Shown one piece after another: positions 32,525-41,691 of a stretch of DNA of 64,000 nucleotides (its first letter is position 1; every line of letters starts with the position of its first letter). The stretch comes from Hyaloperonospora brassicae. Lineage: Eukaryota; Oomycota; Peronosporomycetes; Peronosporales; Peronosporaceae. The DNA is taken from assembly GCA_947650285.1 (NCBI GenBank), contig CANTFL010000138.1, positions 124,001 to 188,000 of the forward strand. The letters are read 5' to 3'. The notes under the pieces were generated by a model. That model had not been told where the DNA came from and did not search any database. It saw only the letters and a list, made by a program, of their open reading frames with translations. The position numbers and the translations under genes are program-made.

Positions 32525-32837
32525 TGTTGTAAGTTGAATTTGCAGCGACAGGTGCCAAGTAGCAACAGTTGTCAAAAATGTAATGGGTGCGGAGCGACAG
32601 GGTCAATGCGACGTTCCCAGGTCTTGGTGGGTGAGGAGCGAAGGGGTCTGAATGACAACAAAATCGGTTGGTCTTGAAGCGTGTGTAAACGAGAAGATAT
32701 GAGACCATGCACAGCACCTGCAAGAGTAGTAGTAGTGTGCACAAGGAATAGCCAAGTGCGCGGGTATATGTAAATGTCAGTTCTAAAAACACCATCCCGT
32801 GCTAACATCTCCATTGAGCAAACCGAAATCTTTATTA
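32525..32837 (+). repeat. 3' LTR of Copia element
   Basis: Starts TGTTGTAA like the 5' LTR and is the same length. Its last five bases are TATTA instead of CAACA, directly before the TATTC duplication. Confidence 0.85.
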
Positions 32838-32946
32838 TATTCACCAAAGATTGGTGACATCCCGTTAGTGCTAGAGATCCAAGATAATTTAACTCTATTT
32901 TGAGCCTCGCCATCATCCACGCGAAGTCCATCAGGCTTGTGCTCGG
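32838..32946 (+). pseudogene. LINE reverse transcriptase, piece 2 of 4
   Basis: Continues piece 1 in protein terms: after YADDTAVY the flank reads KIGDIPLVLEIQDN, then HAKSIRLVLG in a shifted frame, typical of the region after the YADD motif in non-LTR RTs. It ends at the ctcgg next to Gypsy A2. Confidence 0.7.
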
Positions 32947-33338
32947 TGTAACGGGGCAGCTCGTTACATGGAATTGTCACTTTAAGGAAAGTGACAATAA
33001 AGAATATGAAGATGGATATTCTTTAAAACAATATCACCAAAGTGGTGATATTGAAGGGTCGACCAAAGGGTCTGTTCATTGGTTGATATCTTGATGATAT
33101 CAACCCACCAATCGCCGCAAGACGCGCGCAATGAGTGGCGACGAGACGTCACCATACACTCAGTTATATTAGCATAATTAAGTTAAGTCAAACAGAAGAG
33201 ACAGTAGTTTAAAGACTTAATTTATTAATATAACAGTTCTACTTTTACCCTACCTACGCTTCCTCGCTTGCCACGTGTACGTCTGTCGGGGCACTCAAAA
33301 CCCTTGCGTTAAGTTACGCAAGGGTGTGCCCCGTTACA
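32947..33338 (+). repeat. 5' LTR of Gypsy A2
   Basis: 392 bp, tgtaacgggg...ccccgttaca. It carries the subtype signature 'cactcag' near 33160 shared with A3. It is composed of consecutive hairpins, for example 9-bp arms tgtcacttt/aaagtgaca and 10-bp arms ggttgatatc/gatatcaacc. Confidence 0.95.
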
Positions 33339-33340
33339 CC

Positions 33341-33350
33341 TGGTAGCACT
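33341..33350 (+). other. Primer-binding site of A2
   Basis: TGGTAGCACT, two bases after the 5' LTR; identical to B1. Confidence 0.65.
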
Positions 33351-33382
33351 TTGTAGTCCTTCCAAGGACCACATCATCCAAC

Positions 33383-34537
33383 ATGAACATGTTGGATGAA
33401 GAAGACACCTTTCACGCCACGCGTGAAGGGTTTACCCATTTGAGTGACATCGAATGGAGTGCGGTAGAACGAATGAGTTCTACCGTAGGCGAGTTCGCCA
33501 TTAGCGCCATGTTGGAGTCTCTAGACAGAGACCAACAACATGCCGCTATCGCCAAGTTCATTCAGAATGAACTTGCTCTCGAGAGGGAGAAAGTAGCCTT
33601 GCTTCACCAGCAAGGCTCTCAACAGGCCGAGCAGTTGAGAGAACTCGGTGCTCAACAGATAGAGCTGTTGAGACAGCAGCAATTCCATGCTGCTGTGGGC
33701 GGGACGGCACATGCGCGTCGTCCCGAAGTCATGAAGGTTGACATCTCCAAGTACAGTGGAGTCCCGGAGGACTCCCTGTTAATATGGTTTGTCGAACTCG
33801 ACAGAGCCTTAAGGGCTCGTCGCGTCAAAGATGAGCAAATGAAACTCACATTTGCTCAGACCCACTTGGCAGGGCGTGCCAAAACTTGGTCCCTGGGACT
33901 CGAGAGTAGCGACCCAAATGTGTTTAGGTCGCTAGATGACTTCAAGTCCCGGCTCAGACAAACGTTTGAGCCGCCACGGGCTGAGTTCAGGGCTCGTTCA
34001 GAGCTCCTGAAACTCAAGCAGGGTAAGCGTGATGTGCACGCTTACGCACAACATATACGACTCCTTGCGAGTAGTATAACTGCTAACCCGGTACATGAAC
34101 ACACGTTGATTACGGTGTTCATGCAAGGGCTCGCAGAAGGGCCCGTCAGGAGCCACCTGTTCCGCCTTGAGCTGAATACGCTTGAAGAAGCGATATCAGC
34201 CGCGGAACAGGAAGACTTTAGCATGAGACAGGCTCATGCTAGCTCAAACTCTTACCGTCCACCGATACGACAAGAGATCGGAGGTCCAGAACCAATGGAC
34301 CTCTGCTATGTTGAGAGCGAGAGACCTCGCTCTTCAAACTACAAGCGATTGCAGAGGTGCAATCGCTGTCAGAAGTTAGGGCACTACGCATACGAGTGTA
34401 GTGCTCCACGCCCAGTACCAAACAGTACTGAGCGAAATGGACGACCATTTGCCAGATAGGGCAATGGGCGTGGGTCCAGCGCTGTTGCGAAGCCGCAACA
34501 GCGAGACGGACCATCAAAAAATGGTCGGGGTCAGTAG
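33383..34537 (+). pseudogene. gag with one nonsense codon (A2)
   Basis: 384-codon gag as in A3 but with TAG at 34457-34459 where A3 has AAG (Lys), 26 codons before the normal end. The capsid domain and zinc knuckle CNRCQKLGHYAYEC are retained; the basic tail and the frameshift site are lost from the product. Gag-Pol therefore could not be made from this copy without readthrough. Confidence 0.92.
33556..33695 (+). repeat. Example block of the family-A hairpin chain inside gag
   Basis: Five back-to-back perfect inverted repeats in 140 nt of coding sequence: 33556-33572 (8-bp arms, 1-nt loop), 33596-33616 (8, 5), 33616-33641 (8, 10), 33651-33672 (8, 6) and 33674-33695 (8, 6). Confidence 0.95.
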
Positions 34538-34558
34538 GGGCGGAGCGCCCTACTGATC
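34516..34558 (+). promoter_or_regulatory. Candidate -1 frameshift signal at gag-pol junction (A2)
   Basis: A_AAA_AAT at 34516-34522 in the gag frame, spacer GGTCGGGGT, hairpin 34532-34555 with arms CAGTAGGG and CCCTACTG. The gag TAG at 34535-34537 is inside the arm, and pol is open in the -1 frame from here. Confidence 0.78.
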
Positions 34559-34587
34559 CAGCAACCTCAAGAGAATTTGCAAATCTC

Positions 34588-37500
34588 TTGACGAAAGTTG
34601 CTCCAGATACACAATCATTGTGTGTCTCTGCACCTGGTGATGACGTTTCGCTCATCACCTTGAAGTTGGAAGCGACAAATGATTTGTCGCTTCGTGCCCT
34701 AGTAGACTGTGGGGCGTCGAACAACTTTGTTCGTCGCCAGTCACTAGAGGGTCGTAGGCTCAAGTTCGTTGAGCGCGACATTCCCCTCACAAGGATGACG
34801 GTGCGCCTTGCAACAGGCGCATCGATAACCGTTGAGAAACGTGTATTAGGAATCCACTACACGTTAGAGGGCGAACAGTACGATGATGACTTCATCGTAC
34901 TAGATCTGGATGACAAATTTGATGTCATCCTGGGATTACCTTGGCTCAGAAAGTACGAGCCAAGAGTGAGCTGGCAGCATCGATCCGTGAAGATGCCTGC
35001 CGCTTGTTCATCAGATGGCCATCTGATGAACACCTTGGAGCGTCCACAAGCGTGTGGATGTTCTGCGAGTGAGTGCGATGGCCTCACTTGCGGTACGGTC
35101 GTTAGCACGACTGCACAAGATCACAGTGTAGTTGATCACTACACTGTGGAGCAAGCTCCCGGCGGCTGTACAGGAGTACAGGCTGCGCCGAAGGTTCACC
35201 CCTCGAATAAGTCGAGTGGACCGGGACATGGATGCATGCCTAGCGGGCAGCATCTTAGAAGAAAGAAGTCTGTTGCCCCCAAGGGGCAACATGAAAATCC
35301 TAGGTCGACTGGAGAGTCGACCGTAGAGGATCGGTACCTGACTGTGGTTGCACAGCCACAGTCAGAAGACGTCGAGAGAATAAGTCCCCACGTACTTGAG
35401 GAAGGAATTCCTCAAGAGTCACTTGCTGAAGGATTAGGCCTTCAGCAACCTGTGGAAGCAAGTTCCCAGGAAGTAGTCGAGACGTTGAACGTCTTGTTTA
35501 ATGACGGATCAAGTGTAGGCGCTTATACGCTTGATCTGATTGTGCCTCCGAAGTTGACTTCGGAGATAACTCAGTCGGAAACGCTAGAACCGAAACGGTT
35601 CTTGCGTGATCTGCGCAGTGGCAAAGTCAAGCAGATCTGCATACTCGTCACAGAGGACGAGTATGTGACCGACATTCGGTCGGCAACAGTATTTGCTGAG
35701 AACGAACGGGTTCTCAGCAGCTCATCGATGGACGAAAGTGTCCTCGATGAGAAGACTCGGATTGAGAGATACACGTCCCAATCCTGGGAGTCACTTCAGG
35801 CAAATCCTTTGTATAAGGATTTGATCGAATTCAGGGATGTGTTCCCTGAATCCGTACCTTGCGAGTTGCCTAAGGACAAAGGCACTCGACACGAGATCGA
35901 GCTCAAACCGGGCTCGAAATACTGTGTCATGAAGCAGTGGCCACTGCCTCGTGAACAAGTGATAGCGATCGACAAGTTCTTTGCCGATCGCTTAGCAGCG
36001 GGCCGTGTGAGGGAATCAACATCCCCTCACAGCTCTCCGACCTTCTGTGTGCGAAAGGCCACAGGAGGGTGGCGGATAGTGCACGCATTCAACAAGTTGA
36101 ATGCTGCAACGGTACCGGCTCAGACGCCGATACCGAGGAAGGACGTAATCATAGATGGTATGTCAAAGAGTACCATCTTTTCGTCCATGGATCTGATGGA
36201 TGGATTCTATCAGATCCTCATGCGTGAACGGGACGTCCCGTTCACGGCAGTGAGTACCCCCAGCGGGATGCTGTGGGAGTGGCTAGTGATGCCACAGGGG
36301 CTGAGTAATGCCCCTGCAACATTCAACAGATGTGTAACAAATCTGTTGAGACCGGTGCGAGACTTCGCACCGAGTTACTTCGACGATGTGTTCGTCCATA
36401 GCCGGGCTATGGACGGAAAGACGGACGTTGAAGTTCACAGAACTCACGTTCGTCAGGTTCTTCAACTTATGCGCAAGCATAAGTTGTACGCCAACCTCAA
36501 GAAGTGTATATTCGCGGCTAGCGAAATACCACTTCTTGGGTGCATCGTGGGTAAAAACGGCGTACGCCCTGATCCCGAAAAGATCAAGGCGATCACCGAC
36601 TGGCCAGTGCCAGTCGATGTCAAGGGACTAAGGAAGTTCCTTGGTCTTGCGGCGTACTTAAACAAGTACTCGCGCAACTACGCCGAGATGACTGTTCATC
36701 TTTCTTGCTTGCTCAAGAAAAATGTCAAGTGGTCATGGAACGCTGAGTGCCAGCGTTCCTTTGAAGGTATCAAGCGAAGCTTGATGCAATCGCCGATCTT
36801 GGCGATTGCAGATCAGGACAGACCATTTCATGTGGTCTGTGACGCCAGCGATTTCGCAATCGGCTATGCGTTAATGCAGTTCGATGCAGATGGCGCGGAG
36901 CGCGTCATCTGTTATCAGTCGCGTCAGCTGCAAGCAGCTGAGCGTAATTACCCAGTGCATGACAAGGAACTCCTTGCCATGAAATACGCACTGGCTAAGT
37001 TTCGCGTCTATCTCTTGGGAGATAGACCGTTTATTGTCTATACGGACCATGAGTCATTACGCACGGCCGAAAACAGCCCACACCTCTCGCAAAGGATGGC
37101 GAGGTGGCTGTCTTTATTCGCGGAGTATAACTTCTCCGTGGAGTATAAACCGGGACGACTCAATGTCGTCGCTGATGCGCTTTCGCGCCGGCCCGATTTC
37201 GAGCCGGACGCACAAATCAACAGTGAGGATAAGCCCACTGTTGCGACACTGTCAGTCTGTGTCCCGTCGTCAAGTTTACTTGACGACGTACGAAAGGCAT
37301 ACGCGGAAGATAAGGATCTTCTGCGATTGATGGATCATCTGGTAAATCCATCCAGTAAATCCATGAGGGATTTACCGGCTTTGTACCGATCCTCATCGGA
37401 TCGGTATAGTACACGCAACGGATTGCTGTACTATACAGCTGTTGCCGACGACACGCCTCGTGTCGTCGTACCCGCTCATCATGATTTGCGTTTACGCATC

Positions 37501-38451
37501 ATGTATGAGTGTCGAGATGCCCCAACAGGCGGTCATCGTGGTAGAGAAAAGACTTACCTCACGGTAAGTCGTGACTTTTACTGGCCACGCCAAATTCAGT
37601 TTGTCCGCAAGTACATACGTCCTTGCGAGGTTTGTCAACGGGTGAAGCCTAGTCCTTCATCCCGTGCGCCATTGCAGCCTCTGCCTGTTCCGACAGAGTG
37701 CTGGCAGTCCGTTTCAATGGACTTCGTCTTCGGGTTTCCCGAAGACGCTCACAAGAATAATGGTATTCTTGTGTTTGTTGACCGATTCAGCAAGATGGTG
37801 CATCTTGCTGCTGTCCCTGAGTCAATCAAGGCTCAAGGTTGTGCTCGTGTCTTTCTTGACACGGTCTTTAGACTCCACGGGTTACCCCGTGAACTCGTAT
37901 CCGACCGTGACCCTCGGTTCACGGCGGCATTTTGGCAAACCGTGTTCCGTACTCTCGGAACACGATTGAAGATGTCTACATATGACCATCCCGAAACAGA
38001 TGGTCAGACGGAACGTGCGAACCGTGTCCTCGAAGAGATTCTTCGAGGATATGTCCACTCGTTTCCGAGTTGGAGCGAATTCCTACCCATGGTGGAATTC
38101 GCCATCGATAATTCGGTGCATGCTTCCACACAGCACACACCGTTTTGCGTGAATGGCCTACGCCATCCACGTGTGCCCACCCTTTTAGAGTGTAACTCTT
38201 GGATAAGAGGGGAGGGACTCGCTCGAGCAAAAACCGTTTTGGCTCTTGCTCATCACGTGTCGACGCAAACGTCGTCACGTATGATGCCGATGTCGATCAA
38301 GTCGACATCGATGAAGAAGATCATCTCAATAATAGCGAAGACGCTATTATTGATTCGGATGATGATGACGATGCTGGTATATTCAGCATCGCCAACGATT
38401 ATGTCAGCGAGGAAGAAGACAACCTCGCTGAAGAAGAGAGCAATCTCTTAG
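34588..38451 (+). CDS. pol: protease, RT, RNase H, integrase (A2)
   Basis: 1287 codons with the same domain map as A1: DCGAS 40-44, YFDD 597-600, RNase H Asp 752, zinc finger from 983, integrase D1045/D1106/E1142. 34588 is a TTG and not a real start; the frame is open upstream into the gag overlap. It closes at 38451, beyond a G-run site (38208-38217) where A3 has one more base and continues into the chromodomain frame. All domains up to integrase are undamaged. Confidence 0.92.
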   Translation: MTKVAPDTQSLCVSAPGDDVSLITLKLEATNDLSLRALVDCGASNNFVRRQSLEGRRLKFVERDIPLTRMTVRLATGASITVEKRVLGIHYTLEGEQYDDDFIVLDLDDKFDVILGLPWLRKYEPRVSWQHRSVKMPAACSSDGHLMNTLERPQACGCSASECDGLTCGTVVSTTAQDHSVVDHYTVEQAPGGCTGVQAAPKVHPSNKSSGPGHGCMPSGQHLRRKKSVAPKGQHENPRSTGESTVEDRYLTVVAQPQSEDVERISPHVLEEGIPQESLAEGLGLQQPVEASSQEVVETLNVLFNDGSSVGAYTLDLIVPPKLTSEITQSETLEPKRFLRDLRSGKVKQICILVTEDEYVTDIRSATVFAENERVLSSSSMDESVLDEKTRIERYTSQSWESLQANPLYKDLIEFRDVFPESVPCELPKDKGTRHEIELKPGSKYCVMKQWPLPREQVIAIDKFFADRLAAGRVRESTSPHSSPTFCVRKATGGWRIVHAFNKLNAATVPAQTPIPRKDVIIDGMSKSTIFSSMDLMDGFYQILMRERDVPFTAVSTPSGMLWEWLVMPQGLSNAPATFNRCVTNLLRPVRDFAPSYFDDVFVHSRAMDGKTDVEVHRTHVRQVLQLMRKHKLYANLKKCIFAASEIPLLGCIVGKNGVRPDPEKIKAITDWPVPVDVKGLRKFLGLAAYLNKYSRNYAEMTVHLSCLLKKNVKWSWNAECQRSFEGIKRSLMQSPILAIADQDRPFHVVCDASDFAIGYALMQFDADGAERVICYQSRQLQAAERNYPVHDKELLAMKYALAKFRVYLLGDRPFIVYTDHESLRTAENSPHLSQRMARWLSLFAEYNFSVEYKPGRLNVVADALSRRPDFEPDAQINSEDKPTVATLSVCVPSSSLLDDVRKAYAEDKDLLRLMDHLVNPSSKSMRDLPALYRSSSDRYSTRNGLLYYTAVADDTPRVVVPAHHDLRLRIMYECRDAPTGGHRGREKTYLTVSRDFYWPRQIQFVRKYIRPCEVCQRVKPSPSSRAPLQPLPVPTECWQSVSMDFVFGFPEDAHKNNGILVFVDRFSKMVHLAAVPESIKAQGCARVFLDTVFRLHGLPRELVSDRDPRFTAAFWQTVFRTLGTRLKMSTYDHPETDGQTERANRVLEEILRGYVHSFPSWSEFLPMVEFAIDNSVHASTQHTPFCVNGLRHPRVPTLLECNSWIRGEGLARAKTVLALAHHVSTQTSSRMMPMSIKSTSMKKIISIIAKTLLLIRMMMTMLVYSASPTIMSARKKTTSLKKRAIS

Positions 38452-39431
38452 CAGTGCGCACGAAGCGCACTGCCAGACAAAACAAAGATTCAGCAGAGAA
38501 CTTCCTGCTGACTCGAGAAGCGGTAGTCCGTTTCGTTCAGGACTCCATCGCAAATGCGGTGGACCGTCAAAAACGGAACGCAGACAAGAATGGAAGAGCA
38601 AATGTTCTTTCATTTAAGGTTAACGACCTAGTACTACTGTCTACGGTAAACTTCCCTGGACATGCAGTTACTAGTGTCAGGAGTAGTAAACTACTGCCGA
38701 AGTACATTGGGCCATTTCGAGTGTTGCATCGCAAGGGCAATGCATACACACTCGAATTGCCACGTAAGATGCGCACGCATCCTACGTTTTACGTGGGGAG
38801 GCTTAGGTCGTACTGTCAGTACGAGCCTTCTTCTTCCGATGAAGATAGCCCCCACGTTCAAGAACATCCATCAAGTTCTTGCGTTCGCGCTCCAGACGAT
38901 CCGTCTGGTCGCGCAGATATGATACCTCGGAACTCAACCGAGATATCTCCCCGCGAGCTGTCGCCAGCTCGCCGAATAGGGAGCGGACATCCCGCTCGAC
39001 CTGGAGCTGCGCTGTGGAATAATCGGCGCGATCCCTCGCCCGATCAGCCTCGTGATCCTTGCGGTTCTTCCGCACGGTATCAGTGAAAGCGTAGCGCCGA
39101 TCGCGCTCGTGCTTCAAGTCATCGCGCAATTCATCGATTGCGCGATCCATCTCGTAAGGGTCGAGATGGTGAACAGAATCATCTGGAGGAGGTCTTTCCT
39201 CCTCCACCACATCCTTTGGTGGATGCTCACGGTGATCAACGCTTTCTAGTGGAGCGTATCTTGAATCACCGTGACGATTCAGGATCAAGGACGAGCTACC
39301 TCGTCCAGTGGCGGGGGTATCCACCCTCTTGGAACAGCTGGGAGCCCCGCTCTCAGCTGTTGATGGATGTTGAAGGTCTCGTCCGCCAGTATGACGAGAC
39401 CCATCCGATGAGTCCTGTGGCCCATCGGTAA
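38199..39431 (+). pseudogene. pol C-terminal region with chromodomain (A2), broken
   Basis: The frame carrying the acidic linker, integrase C-terminus ([16 protein letters not shown]) and chromodomain ([21 protein letters not shown]). It is out of frame with pol at the G run, and has an in-frame TGA at 39084-39086 before the chromodomain (39138-39431). A3 has the same TGA; A1 does not. On the other strand the same bases keep the antisense gene open. Confidence 0.85.
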
Positions 39432-40410
39432 ACACGCGCCCTAGGCGCTTGTAGACGGATTGCAAGTTTGCAATCGCGTCACGCATCTCCCCCGAGAGAT
39501 GTGCCCTTCCCCAGGGCGAATTTAGGGAGTACACATCCCTATGTGCACGCTGCGAGTTGTCAACACAACTCGCACAAGGGTCTCCCCATGTGAGGCAAGG
39601 AATGCCTGCCTCACTCGATAAACAATGCAACCGGTACCTGGCACCGGTTGGCGTTCGCCGTTCGAACCTGAGGCGTGTTGCCTCAAGTTTCTTGAGCCAC
39701 CCTTCTCGTCCAAAATTCTTTACGTTTTGGACGAACGCGTTCCACGCAGCCAAAAGCGATGTTTTGTCACGCTTTTGGTTGCTGTTGTACCATCGATGTC
39801 TAAGAAAGACATCGAGATAAAAATCTTCTTCAGCGCGAAAGTTCTTCGCGCTGGGACTCAAGCCGTGAAGCTCGGTTGCATCGAATAAGGGTATTCGATG
39901 GTGTTGGCCTGTCTCGTGAGACAGGCTATTGATGAGTTGTTCGGGCAAACGCCACGGCTTCAACTCATCACGCTTCACAGTGGTACCCTTGTCGGTACCA
40001 CGGCTCCCAGATTGACGACGGCTCGCGCCATCGTCATCACGCTCGTGCGAAGACGCACGAGCCGGCGGTGGTGAAGAATAGAACTCACCACCCTGATCAT
40101 CATCATCATCACTGCCGAACAGACTGTGATGCAAATCACGAGTCCGTTCGTTCGGCAGTGGTCTTGGCGAATACTGAGGCGTCGCCGGTGAGCGAGACGC
40201 CTCTGGAGCATTGCCCGAGTCAGACACGTCTGACTCGCCAGAGTAGATGACCTCTACATCAGGGTCATCGTGCGCACGCGGTGTGATACCGCGTGCACCT
40301 GCAGCACCTGTTGCTGCAGGCGAAGAAGGGGCGGCAGACGACGGAGCGTCTGCCGCAGAGGCTTGCACAGCACCAGGCTGTGTGGGTCTTGAGTCACCTC
40401 GCATAGACAT
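38803..40410 (-). CDS. Antisense protein of Gypsy family A (A2, intact, 535 aa)
   Basis: Same gene as at 351-1952, starting two codons earlier (MSMRGDSRP). Disordered acidic Ser/Pro N-terminus, basic middle with the C-x8-C-x6-C-x2-C cysteines, C-terminal coiled coil and KKK/R tail. 38803-39431 is antisense to the integrase tail and chromodomain. It differs from A1 by scattered substitutions and no frame change, while the sense frames in both copies are broken, so the antisense frame has been kept open better than pol in these copies. Promoter presumably in the 3' LTR, reading inward (inference). Confidence 0.75.
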   Translation of the reverse strand: MSMRGDSRPTQPGAVQASAADAPSSAAPSSPAATGAAGARGITPRAHDDPDVEVIYSGESDVSDSGNAPEASRSPATPQYSPRPLPNERTRDLHHSLFGSDDDDDQGGEFYSSPPPARASSHERDDDGASRRQSGSRGTDKGTTVKRDELKPWRLPEQLINSLSHETGQHHRIPLFDATELHGLSPSAKNFRAEEDFYLDVFLRHRWYNSNQKRDKTSLLAAWNAFVQNVKNFGREGWLKKLEATRLRFERRTPTGARYRLHCLSSEAGIPCLTWGDPCASCVDNSQRAHRDVYSLNSPWGRAHLSGEMRDAIANLQSVYKRLGRVFTDGPQDSSDGSRHTGGRDLQHPSTAESGAPSCSKRVDTPATGRGSSSLILNRHGDSRYAPLESVDHREHPPKDVVEEERPPPDDSVHHLDPYEMDRAIDELRDDLKHERDRRYAFTDTVRKNRKDHEADRARDRADYSTAQLQVERDVRSLFGELATARGEISRLSSEVSYLRDQTDRLERERKNLMDVLERGGYLHRKKKARTDSTT

Positions 40411-40528
40411 GTTAACTATGCGAGGTCAAGCGAAAAGTGAATGGAACGGACCCAACAAGTGCTCCCAGTCCCAATGGTGGCCAACGGGTGGCCTCCATAT
40501 TTTCGATAGTCACACGGTGACTATCAGT

Positions 40529-40541
40529 TAAGGGGGGGTGA
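40529..40541 (+). other. Polypurine tract of A2
   Basis: aagggggggtga directly before the 3' LTR. Confidence 0.8.
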
Positions 40542-40932
40542 TGTAACGGGGCAACCCGTTACATGAAATTGTCACTTTAAGGAAAGTGACAATAAAGAAT
40601 ATAAAGATGGATATTCTTTAAAACAATATCACCAAAGTGGTGATATTGAAGGGTCGACCAAAGGGTCTGTTCATTGGTTGATATCTTGATGATATCAACC
40701 CACCAATCGCCGCAAGACGCGCGCAATGAGTGGTGACGAGACGTCACCATACATGCAGTTATATTAGTATAATTGAATTAAGTCAAACGAAGAGACAGTA
40801 GTTTAAAGACTTAATTTATTAATATAACAGTTCTACTTTTACCCTACCTACGCTTCCTCGCTTGCCACGTGTACGTCTGTCGGGGCACTCAAAACCCTTG
40901 CGTTAAGTTACGCAAGGGTGTGCCCCGTTACA
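40542..40932 (+). repeat. 3' LTR of Gypsy A2
   Basis: 391 bp. It has the 'catgcag' subtype signature of A1 rather than the 'cactcag' of its own 5' LTR. Confidence 0.95.
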
Positions 40933-41157
40933 TTTGGGACGTCCATGGAATGTGCTCGATGCGCTCTCTGTTCAACCGTCTGAGTCTTCTCACGGGCTAG
41001 AGCGAGACGGGTCCAGATAGTCTTGGTGCCTCGTTCCTAGTTCAATGGGGCGTGTCGACTTGTCCACTTGCACCCCAAGGTATCTGAACAGCTCATTAGA
41101 CCCGAGCAAAGGAGGCCTGTACGACTCGACTGTTCAGCTTGGGTCGAAAAGGCCGAG
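40933..41157 (+). pseudogene. LINE open reading frame, piece 3 of 4
   Basis: 225 bp between A2 and A3. It begins with a phrase that continues piece 2 (GTSMECARC) and contains further LINE-like but broken sequence, ending WVEKAES in one frame. It is the spacer of the A2/A3 inverted pair. Confidence 0.6.
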
Positions 41158-41555
41158 AGTAACGGGGCACACCCTTGCGTGAACTTAACGCAAGGGTATC
41201 GGTGCCCCGACAGACGTACACAAGGAAAGCGAGGAAGCGTAGGTAAGGTAAAAGCAGAACTGTTTTATTAAAATATATTAGGTCTTTTAACTACTATCTC
41301 TCTGTTTGACTTAACTTAATTATGCTAATATAACTGAGTTTATGGTGACGCCTCGTCACCACTCATTGCGCGCGTCTTGCGGCGATTGGTGGGTTGATAT
41401 CATCAAGATATCAACCCAATAAACAGACCCTTTGGTCGCTTCACCAATATCACCACTTTGGTGATATTGTTTCAAAGAATATTCAACTTCAATTTTCTTT
41501 ATTGTCACTTTCTCTTCAAAGTGACAATTTCCATGTAACGGGCTGCCCCGTTACA
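41158..41555 (-). repeat. 3' LTR of Gypsy A3
   Basis: About 398 bp. In the tgtcacttt/aaagtgaca hairpin the loop has changed from the usual cctt to ctcttc while both 9-bp arms are unchanged. Another stem near 41475 is degraded. Confidence 0.92.
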
Positions 41556-41691
41556 TCACCCCCCCTTAACTGATAGTCACCGTGTGACTATCGAAAATAT
41601 GGTGGCCACCCGTTGGTCACCATTGGGACAGGGAGCACTTGTTGGGTCCGTTCCATTCACTATTCCGCCTGACCTCGCATAGTTAACATGT

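Larger units (their letters stand above)
27408..32837 (+). mobile_element. Ty1/Copia LTR retrotransposon (decayed)
   Basis: 313-bp LTRs at 27408-27720 and 32525-32837, flanked by the 5-bp duplication TATTC (27403-27407 and 32838-32842). Order is gag, protease, integrase, RT, RNase H, the Copia arrangement. LTRs differ at roughly ten or more positions (about 3-4 percent), plus different last five bases. Several nonsense codons and frameshifts make it non-coding. It sits inside the LINE RT gene directly after the YADD motif. Confidence 0.93.
32947..40932 (+). mobile_element. Ty3/Gypsy family A copy A2
   Basis: Full-length, plus strand: 5' LTR 32947-33338, gag, pol, chromodomain, polypurine tract, 3' LTR 40542-40932. 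The flanking 5-mers are ctcgg and tttgg, an imperfect duplication differing by two C-to-T changes. The LINE reading (LVLG then GTSMECARC) is continuous across the insertion, which supports this as the true site. The LTRs differ at about ten positions and belong to different subtypes, and pol resembles A3 while the antisense gene and 3' LTR resemble A1, so the copy appears mosaic. Lesions: gag TAG, pol-chromodomain indel, TGA before the chromodomain. The antisense gene is intact. Confidence 0.95.
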
